A DNA stretch of 33,682 nucleotides from a bacterium (GTDB lineage: Bacteria > Methylomirabilota > Methylomirabilia > Methylomirabilales > 2-02-FULL-66-22), in contig JAKPQH010000207.1 of assembly GCA_029580855.1 (NCBI GenBank), positions 1-33,682 of the forward strand, written 5' to 3'. The position numbers were made by a program, and so were the translations under genes. Below, in pieces: positions 1-8,324 of the stretch (position 1 is its first letter; each line of letters starts with the position of its first letter). Below the pieces are notes generated by a model. That model saw only the letters and a list, made by a program, of their open reading frames with translations. It made no database searches and was not told the origin of the DNA.

Positions 1-714
1 CCGGGCGGCGTTGATGAGGATGGCCGTCTTCTTCATCAGCGCGAACTCCGGATCCGAGAGGTAGTGCCGGGTCTCGGGGAAAAGCGGAATATGCAGGCTG
101 ACAAAGTCCGACTCGCGGAGCAGCGTCCGCTTGTCGACGTACATGACGCCGAATTCGCGCTCGGTGGCCTCGTCCGCGCGCTGGACGTCGGTGTAGATCA
201 CACGCATATCGAAACCCTTGGCCCGCCGGGCGACCCCTTTGCCGATGCGGCCCAACCCGATCACGCCGAGCGTCTTGTGGTGGATATCGTACCCCGTAAA
301 CTGCATCAGCCCCCAGCCCTTCCATTTCCCGGAGCGGAAGAACACGTCGGATTCCACGAGGCGGCGGGCGGTGGCGAGGAGCAGCGTCCAGGTGAAGTCC
401 GCGGTGGTGTCGTCGAGCACACCCGGCGTGTTGCACACCATGACGCCGCGGCGCGTGGCGGCTTTGACGTCGATGTTGTTGTAGCCTACGGCCACGTTGC
501 AGACGACCTTCAACTCCGGGCACTGGGCGAGCAGTCGGTCGTCGATGATATCCGTGAGAAGGACGAGCGCGCCGGCCTTTCCTTGCAGCTTTTTGACGAG
601 TTGCACGGGAGTGAAGGGGACATCGCGCTGGTTCGATTCAACCTCGAAATGCTTGCCGAGCAAGGCCAAGGCGTCGTCGAACACTTTGCGGGACACCAGC
701 ACCTTCGGTCTCAC
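1..714 (-). CDS. D-isomer-specific 2-hydroxyacid dehydrogenase (partial, C-terminus outside window)
   Basis: NAD(P)-dependent reductase of the glyoxylate reductase / phosphoglycerate dehydrogenase superfamily, cytoplasmic. The reverse strand gives 238 codons running off base 1. The N-terminal half shows the family's substrate-domain region with a VAVGYNNIDV motif and TPGVLDDTTADF. It is followed by a Rossmann dinucleotide-binding motif GLGRIGKGVARRAKGF, and after that by a stretch ending LHIPLFPETRHYL and LINAAR just before the edge. The catalytic His region lies beyond the window. The start is a GTG at 714-712 chosen because a strong AAGGAGGT Shine-Dalgarno sits 4 bases upstream. A sigma-70-like promoter lies about 50 bases upstream of the start. 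The exact substrate (glyoxylate, hydroxypyruvate or 3-phosphoglycerate) cannot be told from this part; lack of an N-terminal extension and the motif style favour glyoxylate/hydroxypyruvate reductase. Confidence 0.88.
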   Translation of the reverse strand, partial: MRPKVLVSRKVFDDALALLGKHFEVESNQRDVPFTPVQLVKKLQGKAGALVLLTDIIDDRLLAQCPELKVVCNVAVGYNNIDVKAATRRGVMVCNTPGVLDDTTADFTWTLLLATARRLVESDVFFRSGKWKGWGLMQFTGYDIHHKTLGVIGLGRIGKGVARRAKGFDMRVIYTDVQRADEATEREFGVMYVDKRTLLRESDFVSLHIPLFPETRHYLSDPEFALMKKTAILINAAR

Positions 715-769
715 GCGGACCTCCTTGTGACGAGAAGTTGGCGTGCGGAAACGTGCGCAAATCGAGGCC

Positions 770-798
770 AATCTATTGACGCCGGTGGCGTGTGTCAA
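770..798 (-). promoter_or_regulatory. sigma-70-like promoter for the 2-hydroxyacid dehydrogenase
   Basis: On the minus strand TTGACA (798-793) is followed after 17 bases by TAGATT (775-770). The predicted transcript start is near 763, about 50 bases before the GTG start. It is divergent from the promoter at 856-883. Confidence 0.6.
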
Positions 799-855
799 GT
801 GTTTTCTGGCGTTTGCGCCGTGCGTCGGGCGCGGCGCCACACCCACGCGTAGGCC

Positions 856-883
856 TTGACAGGCCTGCGGGCGCGGTGATAAT
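856..883 (+). promoter_or_regulatory. sigma-70-like promoter for the RtcA-GNAT gene
   Basis: TTGACA (856-861), 16-base spacer, GATAAT (878-883). The predicted start near 890 leaves a leader of about 85 bases before the ATG at 976. The -35 sits inside AGGCCT-TGAC-AGGCCT, a short symmetric element that might be an operator (inference). Confidence 0.6.
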
Positions 884-975
884 CAAGGCGCCCTCGCGGG
901 CGAGGCGTTCTCGAAAGCGTAGCTGTGGGCGGCGGTGCACCGCCGGGCGTTGACGACGAGCCAAAAGAGGGTCCC

Positions 976-2574
976 ATGATCCGGATCGATGCCGGCCAAG
1001 GCGAAGGGGGCGGGCAGGTCCTGCGCGCCGCGCTGGCCCTCTCGGCGGTGCGCGGCGTCCCCGTGGAGCTGCGGGGCATTCGCGCGGGTCGGAAGCCGCC
1101 CGGTCTGCAACCGCAGCATCTGGCCGCGGTGACGGCGCTGGGGCGGATCTGCGACGCGGAGGTGTCCGGCGCGGCGCTCGGGTCGCAGGCTGTGCGGTTC
1201 GTCCCCGGACCGGTTCGCCCCGCCACGTACCGGTTCGACATCGGGACGGCGGGGTCGATCCCGCTGCTGCTGCAGGCGCTCCTCCTGCCCCTGGCCCTGG
1301 CGGGTGGTCCCTCCAGGCTGACGCTCATCGGGGGCACCCACGTCCCGTGGAGTCCGCCCGCGGACTTTGTCCGCGACATCTTTCTCCCCCGGGTGGCGCA
1401 AATGGGAATGTGCGCGCGTCTGGAGGTCTGCCGATGGGGTCTGTACCCCCACGGCGGGGGGCGGATCGAGGTCGAGGTGGACGGGAGCGCGGCGCTGTCA
1501 CCGCTGTCGTTGGTGCGGCGTGCGGGGGCGGTCGTCGTTCGGGGTGTGTCGGCAGCCGGCGGGCTGCCCCGCGATGCGGCGGAGCGATTGCGGCAGAGGG
1601 CGACACGACGGCTCGCGGAGGCCGGCCACGCTGCGCGCATCGACGTCGGCGAGATCACCGCCGCGGATCCGGGAAGCTTTGTGTTTCTGACGGCGGACTA
1701 CGGTGGCGGCCGCGCGGGGTTCTCGGGGCTCGGGGGGCGCGGCGATGAGCCGGAGCGGGTGGCCGACGCGGCCGTCGACGGGCTTCTGGAGTTCGTGAAA
1801 AGCGATGCGGCGTGCGACCCGTATTTGGCGGACCAGTTGGTGGTGCCGCTGGCCCTGGCCGCGGGCACGTCGCGTTTTACCACGTCGCGCGTGACACCGC
1901 ACCTGGTCACGGCGGTCTCGCTGGCCCAGCAGATTCTCGGGTGTCCGGCCCAGGTGCGCGGCGACATCGGGTCGCCGGGGTCGGTGACGTTGGAGGGGGT
2001 GGGCGTGGGGGGGACAGGCGCGGCCGGGGGGCGCCGGAACCTTGGGTCCGGCGGGGGTGCGCGGCCTGAGCCCCCACCCGGGGAGGGCGCGTCCCCGGCG
2101 GTCAGCGTGCGCAAGGCCAGGGCCGCCGACGGACCGGCGATCCAAAAACTCCTGGCCCACTTCGCATCGCGGGGCGAACTGCTCCCTCGTACGCTGAACG
2201 AGGTATACCAGCACCTGCGCGACTTCGTGGTCGGCGAGACCGAGGGGCGAATCGTGGGGGTGTGCGCCCTCTGGTTGTACTGGGAGGACCTGGCCGAGGT
2301 GCGCTCCCTGGCGGTGGAGGAGGGGTCCGCGGGACGCGGACTCGGAACGGCGCTGGTCGACGCCTGTCTCGCCGAGGCTGCGGCGCTGGGCATCCGGCGC
2401 GTCTTCGCGTTGACCTATCGGCCCGTTTTCTTCGAGCGGCTCGGGTTCCGGAGGGTGGACAAGCGGGAATTGCCCCAGAAGATCTGGAAAGACTGTCTTC
2501 GTTGCGCCAAGTTCACCTGTTGCGACGAGATCGCACTGATCCTTGATGTCGAGCCGCCGGCACGCTCGGCATAG
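976..2574 (+). CDS. rtcA: RNA 3'-terminal phosphate cyclase fused to a GNAT (ArgA-like) acetyltransferase
   Basis: A 532-residue two-domain protein. Residues 1-342 are a complete RtcA, which converts RNA 3'-phosphate ends to 2',3'-cyclic phosphates using ATP. Visible marks are the N-terminal GQGEGGGQVLR glycine-rich motif, the HGGG motif near residue 160, DPYLADQ and the catalytic-histidine segment TPHLVT with His309. Residues 343-375 are a Gly/Pro-rich linker. Residues 376-532 form a GNAT domain with the acetyl-CoA motif RGLGTALVDACL, FFERLGFRRV, and a Cys-rich end (KDCLRCAKFTCCDE) like that of short ArgA-type N-acetylglutamate synthases. The ATG at 976 is preferred because RtcA homology begins there and AAGAGG lies upstream; the open frame itself extends further 5'. 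Each domain alone is normal length, so this is a gene fusion without a visible frameshift. No RtcB or RtcR is seen nearby. Whether the two activities are functionally connected is unknown. Confidence 0.9.
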   Translation: MIRIDAGQGEGGGQVLRAALALSAVRGVPVELRGIRAGRKPPGLQPQHLAAVTALGRICDAEVSGAALGSQAVRFVPGPVRPATYRFDIGTAGSIPLLLQALLLPLALAGGPSRLTLIGGTHVPWSPPADFVRDIFLPRVAQMGMCARLEVCRWGLYPHGGGRIEVEVDGSAALSPLSLVRRAGAVVVRGVSAAGGLPRDAAERLRQRATRRLAEAGHAARIDVGEITAADPGSFVFLTADYGGGRAGFSGLGGRGDEPERVADAAVDGLLEFVKSDAACDPYLADQLVVPLALAAGTSRFTTSRVTPHLVTAVSLAQQILGCPAQVRGDIGSPGSVTLEGVGVGGTGAAGGRRNLGSGGGARPEPPPGEGASPAVSVRKARAADGPAIQKLLAHFASRGELLPRTLNEVYQHLRDFVVGETEGRIVGVCALWLYWEDLAEVRSLAVEEGSAGRGLGTALVDACLAEAAALGIRRVFALTYRPVFFERLGFRRVDKRELPQKIWKDCLRCAKFTCCDEIALILDVEPPARSA

Positions 2575-2611
2575 GTGGGCGCGGCGGCAGGGTGGTCCGG
2601 GGGGGGCGTGC

Positions 2612-2902
2612 ATGGCCAAGGCGTGCGAACGGTGCGGGCGCGGGATGGAGGACGGGAGCCTGGCCTTCGAGGTGCGAATCGACGTCTACGCGGATTTCGA
2701 CGGCGTGCTGGTTCCGCCGGAGCCGGGGAGGAAGACCGACGACGAGCTCCGAAGGCTTGTGGCCCGCATGGCCGACCGGGACCCGGCGGCGCTGATGCGG
2801 GACGTCTACCACAGCGAGCGCCACCTGTTGTGTCCGGAGTGTCGCGATCGCTACCTGGCCAACCCGCTGAACCTCCCGCTCCCGGACGGCGGGCCTCCGT
2901 AG
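2612..2902 (+). CDS. small protein with two Cys-x2-Cys pairs, unknown function
   Basis: 96 residues. Two cysteine pairs, C5-x2-C8 at the N-terminus and C74-x2-C77 near the C-terminus, probably bring the ends together around one zinc ion. The middle is acidic and helical, without membrane segments. It lies 37 bases after the RtcA-GNAT gene on the same strand. The ATG at 2612 starts just before the first Cys pair and is preceded by a G-rich stretch, so the start is uncertain by context but sensible by content. I do not recognise a named family; a zinc-ribbon-like adaptor or nucleic-acid binding protein is possible. Confidence 0.65.
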   Translation: MAKACERCGRGMEDGSLAFEVRIDVYADFDGVLVPPEPGRKTDDELRRLVARMADRDPAALMRDVYHSERHLLCPECRDRYLANPLNLPLPDGGPP

Positions 2903-3000
2903 CGGAGACTCGGACCGCGATGGTGCGTCGGGGCCCGCCGCGGATCGGTCGGGGCAGGCGCCGGGCGGACCGCCGTCGCGGGTGTTTTGGCTTGACTTTC

Positions 3001-3029
3001 TTGACACGGTTTCGGAAGGTGTGTTACAC
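3001..3029 (+). promoter_or_regulatory. possible promoter of the Na/Pi cotransporter operon
   Basis: TTGACA (3001-3006), 17-base spacer, TTACAC (3024-3029). The local sequence is AT-richer than its surroundings. The predicted start near 3036 leaves a leader of about 90 bases before the ATG at 3127. The -35 is perfect and the -10 is poor. Confidence 0.45.
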
Positions 3030-3126
3030 CCGAGCCGGGTTGTGGGACGGGGCGGCCCGGGCACCCGCCTAGCGCTCGGACGACGCGTGCCGCGCGGGCG
3101 ACGGCGACAGCGAGGATCAGCCGGCC

Positions 3127-4740
3127 ATGACCAACGCCATGCTCATCGCACTGTTTGGTGGAATGGCGCTGCTCCTCTACGGAATGCAACTCGTCGGCGA
3201 AGGCCTGCAACAGGCCGCCGGCGGCCGCATGCGTCACATCCTGAGCAACATCACCAACAGCCGTCTCAAGGGAATGCTGGCGGGGGCCTTTATCACCGCC
3301 GTCATGCAATCGTCCAGCGCCGCGACGGTCATGCTGGTGGGTTTTGCCGGTTCCGGCCTGATGAATCTGGTGCAGTGCGTCAGCGTGATCCTCGGGGCGG
3401 ACATCGGGACGACGTTCACGGTCCAACTCATCGCATTCAAGATCTTCGATTACGCCCTCCTCCTGGTTGGAACGGGATTTCTGCTGATCTTTGCCTGTCG
3501 CCGGAAGGTGCTCAAGTTCGTCGGGCAGGCGATCCTGGGATTCGGCTTCATCTTCTTCGCCATAAAGCTGATGTCCGACGCCATGGCGCCCCTGCACGAC
3601 AGCGAGATCGTCCGGATGCTGCTGGTGTCTCTGGCCGATCAGCCTTTCCTGGGGCTGATCATCGCGGCGACCTTTTCGGCGCTGGTCCACAGTTCGGCGG
3701 CCACCATCGGCTTGGCGATCACCCTGTCGCTTCAGGACCTCATGCCGCTCACCGCCGCCGTCCCCGTGATCTTCGGGGCCAACATCGGGACCTGTGTGAC
3801 GGCCTTGGCCAGTTCCTTCGGAAGCCACACCGAAGCCAAGCGCGTGGCCATGGCCCATGTCTTCTTCAAGGTGGTCGGGGTCGCGTTATTTTTCCCGTTC
3901 ATCGCGCCGTTCGCCCGGCTGGCGGAGATGACGTCCGCGGACGTGCCGCGTCAGATCGCCAACGCCCACACGCTGTTCAACGTCGGTATCACGGTCCTGT
4001 TCCTGCCGTTCGCGTCCACGCTGGCGAAGGTCATCTGCGCCCTCGTCCCCGAGCGCAAGGAGGGGGAGGGGCTGTTCAGGTCGAAGTATCTGGAAGAGCG
4101 GATGCTGGACACGCCGGCGTTGGCCCTGGGGCAGGCGCATCGCGAAGCGCTGCGCATGGCCGATATCGTGTCCGACATGCTGGCCAAGACCATCGACACG
4201 TTCACCCGGGACGACCAGGAGCTCATCGACCACATCGAAGAGCAGGACAACCAGGTCGACACGCTGGATCGGGAAATCAAGCACTATCTCACCAAGCTCG
4301 CGCAGCAGAGCCTGACGGCGGAGCAGAGCAAGCGCGAGATCGGGATCCTCTCGTTTGTCAACAACCTGGAGAACATCGGGGATATCGTGGACAAGAATCT
4401 GATGGAGTTGGCCAAGAAGAAGGCCAGCAAGGGCGCCCGCTTCTCCGACGCCGGCGCCCAGGAGATCCTGCTGTTGCACAAGAAGGTCGCGCAAAACCTC
4501 GAGCTGGCCATCTCGGCGTTCGCCGCCAACGACCAGGCCCTCGCGCAGCAGGTCCTGGAGCGCAAGCTGGAGCTCAGCCAGACCGAGCGGCGTTTTCGGC
4601 AGGCGCACATCGAGCGCCTGCACGCCGGCTATCGCGAGTCCATCGACACCAGCGAGATCCATCTGGACGTGCTCACCAACCTCAAGCGGATCAACTCCCA
4701 CGTCACCGCCGTGGCGTATCCCATCCTGGAGAGCACCTGA
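3127..4740 (+). CDS. Na/Pi cotransporter family protein with C-terminal PhoU-like domain
   Basis: 537-residue inner-membrane protein of the type II sodium-phosphate cotransporter family (YjbB/NptA type). The first 330 residues are hydrophobic and contain the two family repeats with the QSSSAATV signature (around residue 60) and its second copy HSSAATIG (around residue 190), which form the substrate pathway. Residues about 345-530 are helical and PhoU-like, as in bacterial YjbB proteins. It is expected to move inorganic phosphate with sodium, either importing or exporting depending on gradients. It overlaps the next gene by one base (TGATG), so the downstream PEP synthase/PPDK regulator is likely translationally coupled, which ties phosphate handling to the PEP node. 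Confidence 0.9.
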   Translation: MTNAMLIALFGGMALLLYGMQLVGEGLQQAAGGRMRHILSNITNSRLKGMLAGAFITAVMQSSSAATVMLVGFAGSGLMNLVQCVSVILGADIGTTFTVQLIAFKIFDYALLLVGTGFLLIFACRRKVLKFVGQAILGFGFIFFAIKLMSDAMAPLHDSEIVRMLLVSLADQPFLGLIIAATFSALVHSSAATIGLAITLSLQDLMPLTAAVPVIFGANIGTCVTALASSFGSHTEAKRVAMAHVFFKVVGVALFFPFIAPFARLAEMTSADVPRQIANAHTLFNVGITVLFLPFASTLAKVICALVPERKEGEGLFRSKYLEERMLDTPALALGQAHREALRMADIVSDMLAKTIDTFTRDDQELIDHIEEQDNQVDTLDREIKHYLTKLAQQSLTAEQSKREIGILSFVNNLENIGDIVDKNLMELAKKKASKGARFSDAGAQEILLLHKKVAQNLELAISAFAANDQALAQQVLERKLELSQTERRFRQAHIERLHAGYRESIDTSEIHLDVLTNLKRINSHVTAVAYPILEST

Positions 4741-5660
4741 TGGTGCGCCGTTCGGCCGCCGCGGCGCCGGCCCCCGTCGCCCGGCAACGGGCCGGAGCCC
4801 ATCGGATCGTGGTGGCCTCGGACGGGACCGGCCACACCGCCGAGACGGTCGTGCGCGCGGCGCTGGTGCAGTTCCGCGGCGCGGAGGTGCAGATCCACCT
4901 CCGTTCGGGGGTGCGGACCACCGAGGACGTGCGTGCGACGGTGCGGGAGGCGGGCCGGGTCGGCGGCCTCATCGTCCACACGCTGGTGTCGCCGGAGATG
5001 CGCAGCCGCATGCTCACCGAGGCTCGGGCCCAGCGCATCCCCACCATCGATCTGCTGGGGCCGCTTTTGCTGCGCCTGGAAGACCTCCTGGCGCTGCAAC
5101 CCCTGGCCAGGCCGGGTCTGTTCCGGGATGCGGACGCGGAGTACCGGCGGCGCTTCGAGGTTATGGACTACACCGTGCGGCACGACGACGGGCAGGCGCC
5201 GGAGGGGCTGCTCCAGGCGGAGCTGATCCTGGTCGGGGTGTCCCGCACCTCCAAGACTCCCTTGAGCATGTTCCTGGCGTGGCGCGGCCTGCGCGTGGCG
5301 AACGTCCCCATCGTCCACCCCCTGCCGCTACCCGAGGAGTTGTCCCGCGTCCCGCCGCGGAGGGTTGTCGGGCTGACGGTCAAGCCGGAGCGGCTGCTCG
5401 AGCTGCGCCGATCTCGGCTGCAGCAGATGGAGACCCCCCCCAAGTTCCCGTATGCGGATGTCCGGGAGATCTGGGCCGAGTTGGAGTACGCGCGCGGGCT
5501 GTGCAGCGGCGCCGGATGGCCGATGGTGGACGTCACCGACAAATCCATCGAGGAGGTGGCGGCGGAGATCCTGGTGGTTGCGGGGCTCGAAGAGCCCGGT
5601 CGGCGGCAGGGGTCCGCCCGCGCAGGGCTTCCGTCCGCGTGGCGTCGGACCTCGGAGTGA
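4740..5660 (+). CDS. ppsR: pyruvate, water/phosphate dikinase regulatory protein (PPSR/PDRP, DUF299 family)
   Basis: 306-residue bifunctional kinase/pyrophosphorylase. The family uses ADP to inactivate PEP synthase or PPDK by phosphorylating a threonine and reverses this by phosphate-dependent dephosphorylation. The N-terminal IVVASDGTGHTAE segment and the P-loop GVSRTSKT (residues 166-173) followed by PLSMFLA are diagnostic. The end PMVDVTDKSIEEVAAEIL is also typical. The target enzyme is not in the window, so PEP synthase versus PPDK cannot be decided. The first 20 residues are Ala/Pro-rich and not part of the fold. The ATG overlaps the stop of the phosphate transporter gene; regulation by phosphate in the enzyme and phosphate import in the neighbour make biochemical sense together (inference). 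Confidence 0.92.
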   Translation: MVRRSAAAAPAPVARQRAGAHRIVVASDGTGHTAETVVRAALVQFRGAEVQIHLRSGVRTTEDVRATVREAGRVGGLIVHTLVSPEMRSRMLTEARAQRIPTIDLLGPLLLRLEDLLALQPLARPGLFRDADAEYRRRFEVMDYTVRHDDGQAPEGLLQAELILVGVSRTSKTPLSMFLAWRGLRVANVPIVHPLPLPEELSRVPPRRVVGLTVKPERLLELRRSRLQQMETPPKFPYADVREIWAELEYARGLCSGAGWPMVDVTDKSIEEVAAEILVVAGLEEPGRRQGSARAGLPSAWRRTSE

Positions 5661-5691
5661 GCGGGCGTCCCGCGATGCGAGGGGGAGCGTC

Positions 5692-5973
5692 ATGACGGTG
5701 CAGGCGTACGTTTTTGTGGAGTGCGCGCCGGGGAAGCCGATCCAGTTGGCCGATGCGCTCGGCAAGATCGCCGGCGTCAGGATGGCCCACGCGGTGACCG
5801 GCGCCTACGACGTGATCGCGTTCGTGCACGCCGAGAGCATGGCCGAACTGGGGGATTTGCTCAGCCGTCACATCCACGCGCTGCCGGGTGTCCTCAAGAC
5901 GACCACGAACGTGGTGGTGCAAGGGGCCGCAGCGGCCGACTCGACGGAGAGCGGTCGGGGGAAGCGACCATGA
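5692..5973 (+). CDS. stand-alone Lrp/AsnC ligand-binding (RAM) domain protein
   Basis: 93 residues that match only the effector domain of Lrp/AsnC regulators: an opening YVFVECAPGK strand, a VTGAYDVIAFVHAES core and PGVLKTTTNVVV at the end. There is no helix-turn-helix, so it should act as a small-molecule-binding oligomer or as a partner of a full-length Lrp protein rather than bind DNA. GGGGGAGCG upstream of the ATG at 5692 serves as ribosome-binding site. Its stop overlaps the start of the GalT-like gene (ATGA), so the pair is coupled. The ligand is probably an amino acid, by family. Confidence 0.82.
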   Translation: MTVQAYVFVECAPGKPIQLADALGKIAGVRMAHAVTGAYDVIAFVHAESMAELGDLLSRHIHALPGVLKTTTNVVVQGAAAADSTESGRGKRP

Positions 5974-6974
5974 TCCAACCCCATCTTCGCAAGGATCCGA
6001 TGACGCACCGGTGGGTCGTCATCTCGCCGGATCGCGCGGATCTGCCGTTCCCCGACCCGCCGGCGCGCCCCGCGGGGCTCGCGCGCGAGGCGTGCCCGTT
6101 CTGCCCGGGACACGAAGCACAGACCGGCGGCGAGATCCACGTGGAGCGGGAGGCGGGCACGCCGCCGAACACCCCCGGTTGGTCCGTCCGGGTCGTCGCC
6201 GACCGCTACCCCATCTTCCGGATCGAGGGCGGCCTGGAGAAGAGCGCCGAAGGCATGTACGACAGCATGAATGCCGTAGGCGCTCACGAGATCCTCGTGG
6301 AGACCCCGGATCACCAGCGTCACTGGGCGGAGTTCGAGCCGGCACAGCTGGAGCGGGTCTTCCGCGTCAGCCAGCAGCGCAGCCTGGACCTGCGAAACGA
6401 CTCCAGGTTTCGTCATGTGATCTGGGTGAGAAACTACGGTCTTCGCGGCAGCGTCTTCCAGCACCCGCATTCCCACATCATGGCCAGCGCGTTCGTGCCG
6501 CGGGCGATCGAGGACGAATGGAAGGGGTTTCGCGACTATCAGCGCTGGAAGGAGCGCTGCGTCCTGTGCGACATCGTCAAGCAGGAGTTGCGGGACGGTC
6601 GGCGTCTCCTGGGCCGCGAGGAGCACATCGTGGCCTTCGCCCCTTTCGCCTCGGGTTTCGCCTACGAGTTTTGGCTGGTGCCGGTGCAGCACAGCCACGA
6701 CTTCGGGGGCGCCCCGCCCGGCGTCCTGCGCGATCTGGCGCGTCTCGTCCAGCGCACCCTGCGCGGGCTGCAGCGCCTGCTGAACGACCCGCCGCACACC
6801 ATGGTCCTGCACTCCTGCCCGCTGGGAGAGTTCGGGCAGGACGAGTACCACTGGCACCTCGAGGTGGTTCCCCAGCCGCGCCATGCGTTGGGGCCGGAGC
6901 TCGGCACCGGCATTCTCATCAACCCCGTGCCGCCGGAGCTGGCCGCCGAGCGCTACCGCCGCGCCATGGAGTAG
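5970..6974 (+). CDS. galT: galactose-1-phosphate uridylyltransferase family protein
   Basis: 334-residue nucleotidyltransferase of the GalT branch of the HIT superfamily. It normally swaps UMP between UDP-glucose and galactose-1-phosphate through a uridylyl-histidine. Zinc-type Cys pairs are visible at C42-x2-C45 (CPFCPGHE) and C197-x2-C200. The active-site motif is HPHSH (residues 165-169), with the nucleophile expected at His167. The C-terminal YHWHLEVVP strand is also characteristic. Canonical GalT has HPHGQ or HPHSQ, so the usual glutamine is replaced by histidine. This makes the exact substrate pair uncertain; an ADP-sugar phosphorylase-like or broad nucleotide-sugar activity is possible. 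The start overlaps the upstream RAM gene. Confidence 0.85.
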   Translation: MIQPHLRKDPMTHRWVVISPDRADLPFPDPPARPAGLAREACPFCPGHEAQTGGEIHVEREAGTPPNTPGWSVRVVADRYPIFRIEGGLEKSAEGMYDSMNAVGAHEILVETPDHQRHWAEFEPAQLERVFRVSQQRSLDLRNDSRFRHVIWVRNYGLRGSVFQHPHSHIMASAFVPRAIEDEWKGFRDYQRWKERCVLCDIVKQELRDGRRLLGREEHIVAFAPFASGFAYEFWLVPVQHSHDFGGAPPGVLRDLARLVQRTLRGLQRLLNDPPHTMVLHSCPLGEFGQDEYHWHLEVVPQPRHALGPELGTGILINPVPPELAAERYRRAME

Positions 6975-7034
6975 GTCGCCGGCGCGTCGGAGCCGGCGCC
7001 GGTCTCGTGCGCCGCGCCGGGAACCCGTCGCCCG

Positions 7035-7063
7035 TTGACGGGCGTTCTCTCATACTGTAGGCT
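7035..7063 (+). promoter_or_regulatory. possible promoter upstream of the PpiC foldase gene
   Basis: TTGACG (7035-7040), 17-base spacer, TAGGCT (7058-7063). It lies in the 238-base gap between galT and the foldase gene, which otherwise shows nothing. The match is moderate. Confidence 0.35.
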
Positions 7064-7212
7064 GCCCATGAGCGGGGCGCGCGGAACGCGGCGGTCGCGC
7101 CGACGGGGGGCTTTGCCCGCGCCCGCGGACCACGGTCGTCGGGGCAGGGCCGGTCGGGGCCGACAGGCCCCGCGGGTGACGGATGCCACGCCAACGAGAA
7201 GGCGAGACGAAC

Positions 7213-8043
7213 ATGCGAACGGGGATACGGATGGCGGTGGGTCTGCTGGTATTGGGGTTGTGGGTGACCCCGGCCGGCGCGGAGACGGCGGGGGACGGAT
7301 CGCGGGTTGTGGCGAAGGTCAACCAGGTGGAGGTGACCTACGAGGATTTCGCGGCCCGCCTGCGGCTCATGGAACAGGACCGAGCGCCGGTTCCGCCCGA
7401 GCGCTACGGAGAGATCCTGCGCGCCCTCGTCCGCGAAGAGATCCTGTACCAGGCGGCGGTGGCGCAGCGGCTGGATGAGGACGCCGGTGTCAAGCGCCGC
7501 GCCGAGATCGCACGGCGTCAGGTGATCATCGAGGAGCTCCTGCGGCGCAGGGTCGAGGCGGCGAGCCAGGTGACCGAGGGAGAGGTCCGGAAGGCCTACG
7601 AAGAGAACAAGGCGCTTTTCAGCGCCGAGACCGTCGGCGTGAGTCATATCATGGTGAAGACCGAAAACGACGCCGAGGCGGTGCAGGCGGAACTCAAGGC
7701 CGGCAAGGCGTTTGCCGACGTCGCCAGGGAAAAGTCGCAGGACCGAGGCAGCGCGGAGAACGGCGGGGATCTGGGGACGCTGGGTCAGGGTCAGAGCGAA
7801 CCAGAATTCGAGGCGGCGGCTTTCGCCTTGAAGGAGGGGGAAATCAGCGGGATCGTGAAAACGCAATACGGGTACCACATCCTCAAGGGGGGCCCTCACG
7901 GGACCACGATCCAACCCTTCGACGAGGTGAAGGACAAATTGCGCGACACGCTGGCGAAGCAGAAGCAACGGGATGCGCTGATGGCGACGATGAAGGAACT
8001 GGAGCAGAAAGCGACAACGCAGATCTACGACGACCGCCTGTAG
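7213..8043 (+). CDS. SurA/PpiC-type peptidyl-prolyl cis-trans isomerase, exported
   Basis: 276-residue periplasmic foldase. An N-terminal signal peptide (Arg-containing start, hydrophobic core MAVGLLVLGLWVTPAGA) ends near residue 23. A helical SurA-N-like chaperone segment follows (residues 30-130), then one parvulin/PpiC domain (about 136-230) with SHIMVKT, the FADVAREKSQD region, GGDLGTLGQGQ and GYHILKG. A short helical tail closes it. Such proteins fold outer-membrane and periplasmic proteins. Two upstream residues sets are possible, but the ATG at 7213 places the signal peptide correctly and has GAGAAGGCGAG upstream. It is convergent with the tRNA-Leu gene downstream. Confidence 0.88.
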   Translation: MRTGIRMAVGLLVLGLWVTPAGAETAGDGSRVVAKVNQVEVTYEDFAARLRLMEQDRAPVPPERYGEILRALVREEILYQAAVAQRLDEDAGVKRRAEIARRQVIIEELLRRRVEAASQVTEGEVRKAYEENKALFSAETVGVSHIMVKTENDAEAVQAELKAGKAFADVAREKSQDRGSAENGGDLGTLGQGQSEPEFEAAAFALKEGEISGIVKTQYGYHILKGGPHGTTIQPFDEVKDKLRDTLAKQKQRDALMATMKELEQKATTQIYDDRL

Positions 8044-8111
8044 TGACAACTCCGGTCGGGTCGGATTGCAGCCTGACCGCACGCCGGTGAGGATACCCGG
8101 AGAGGAACGGC

Positions 8112-8198
8112 TGGTGCCGAAGGGGGGACTCGAACCCCCATGAGGATTCCCTCACTACGCCCTGAACGTAGCGCGTCTACCAGTTCCGCCACTTCGGC
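8112..8198 (-). tRNA. tRNA-Leu (anticodon CAG)
   Basis: 87 nucleotides including an encoded CCA. On the minus strand the acceptor stem is GCCGAAG paired with CTTCGGC. The anticodon arm is CTACG-TTCAGGG-CGTAG, giving anticodon CAG. A long variable arm (about GTGAGGGAATCCTCA region) and the T arm GGGGGTTCGAGTCCCCC are present, as expected for a class II leucine tRNA. Confidence 0.95.
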
Positions 8199-8208
8199 AG
8201 CGGGATTT

Positions 8209-8237
8209 CTTTTAGTCGGTCTGGCCTAAAAAGTCAA
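8209..8237 (-). promoter_or_regulatory. promoter of tRNA-Leu
   Basis: On the minus strand TTGACT (8237-8232), 17-base spacer, TAAAAG (8214-8209). The predicted start near 8202 leaves a leader of only about 4 bases before the mature tRNA 5' end at 8198. Confidence 0.6.
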
Positions 8238-8324
8238 CCGAAAACCACGACAGAGCGGGGCCGACGGCGGGCCGTGCGGTGCGCGGCGGCGGACCGCGCC
8301 CCGCATCGCGGGTCCGAGGAGGGC

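Noticed and set aside
64..852. Plus-strand open frames near the left edge
   Set aside because: They are opposite the 2-hydroxyacid dehydrogenase gene, whose dinucleotide-binding motif and ribosome-binding site are clear on the minus strand.
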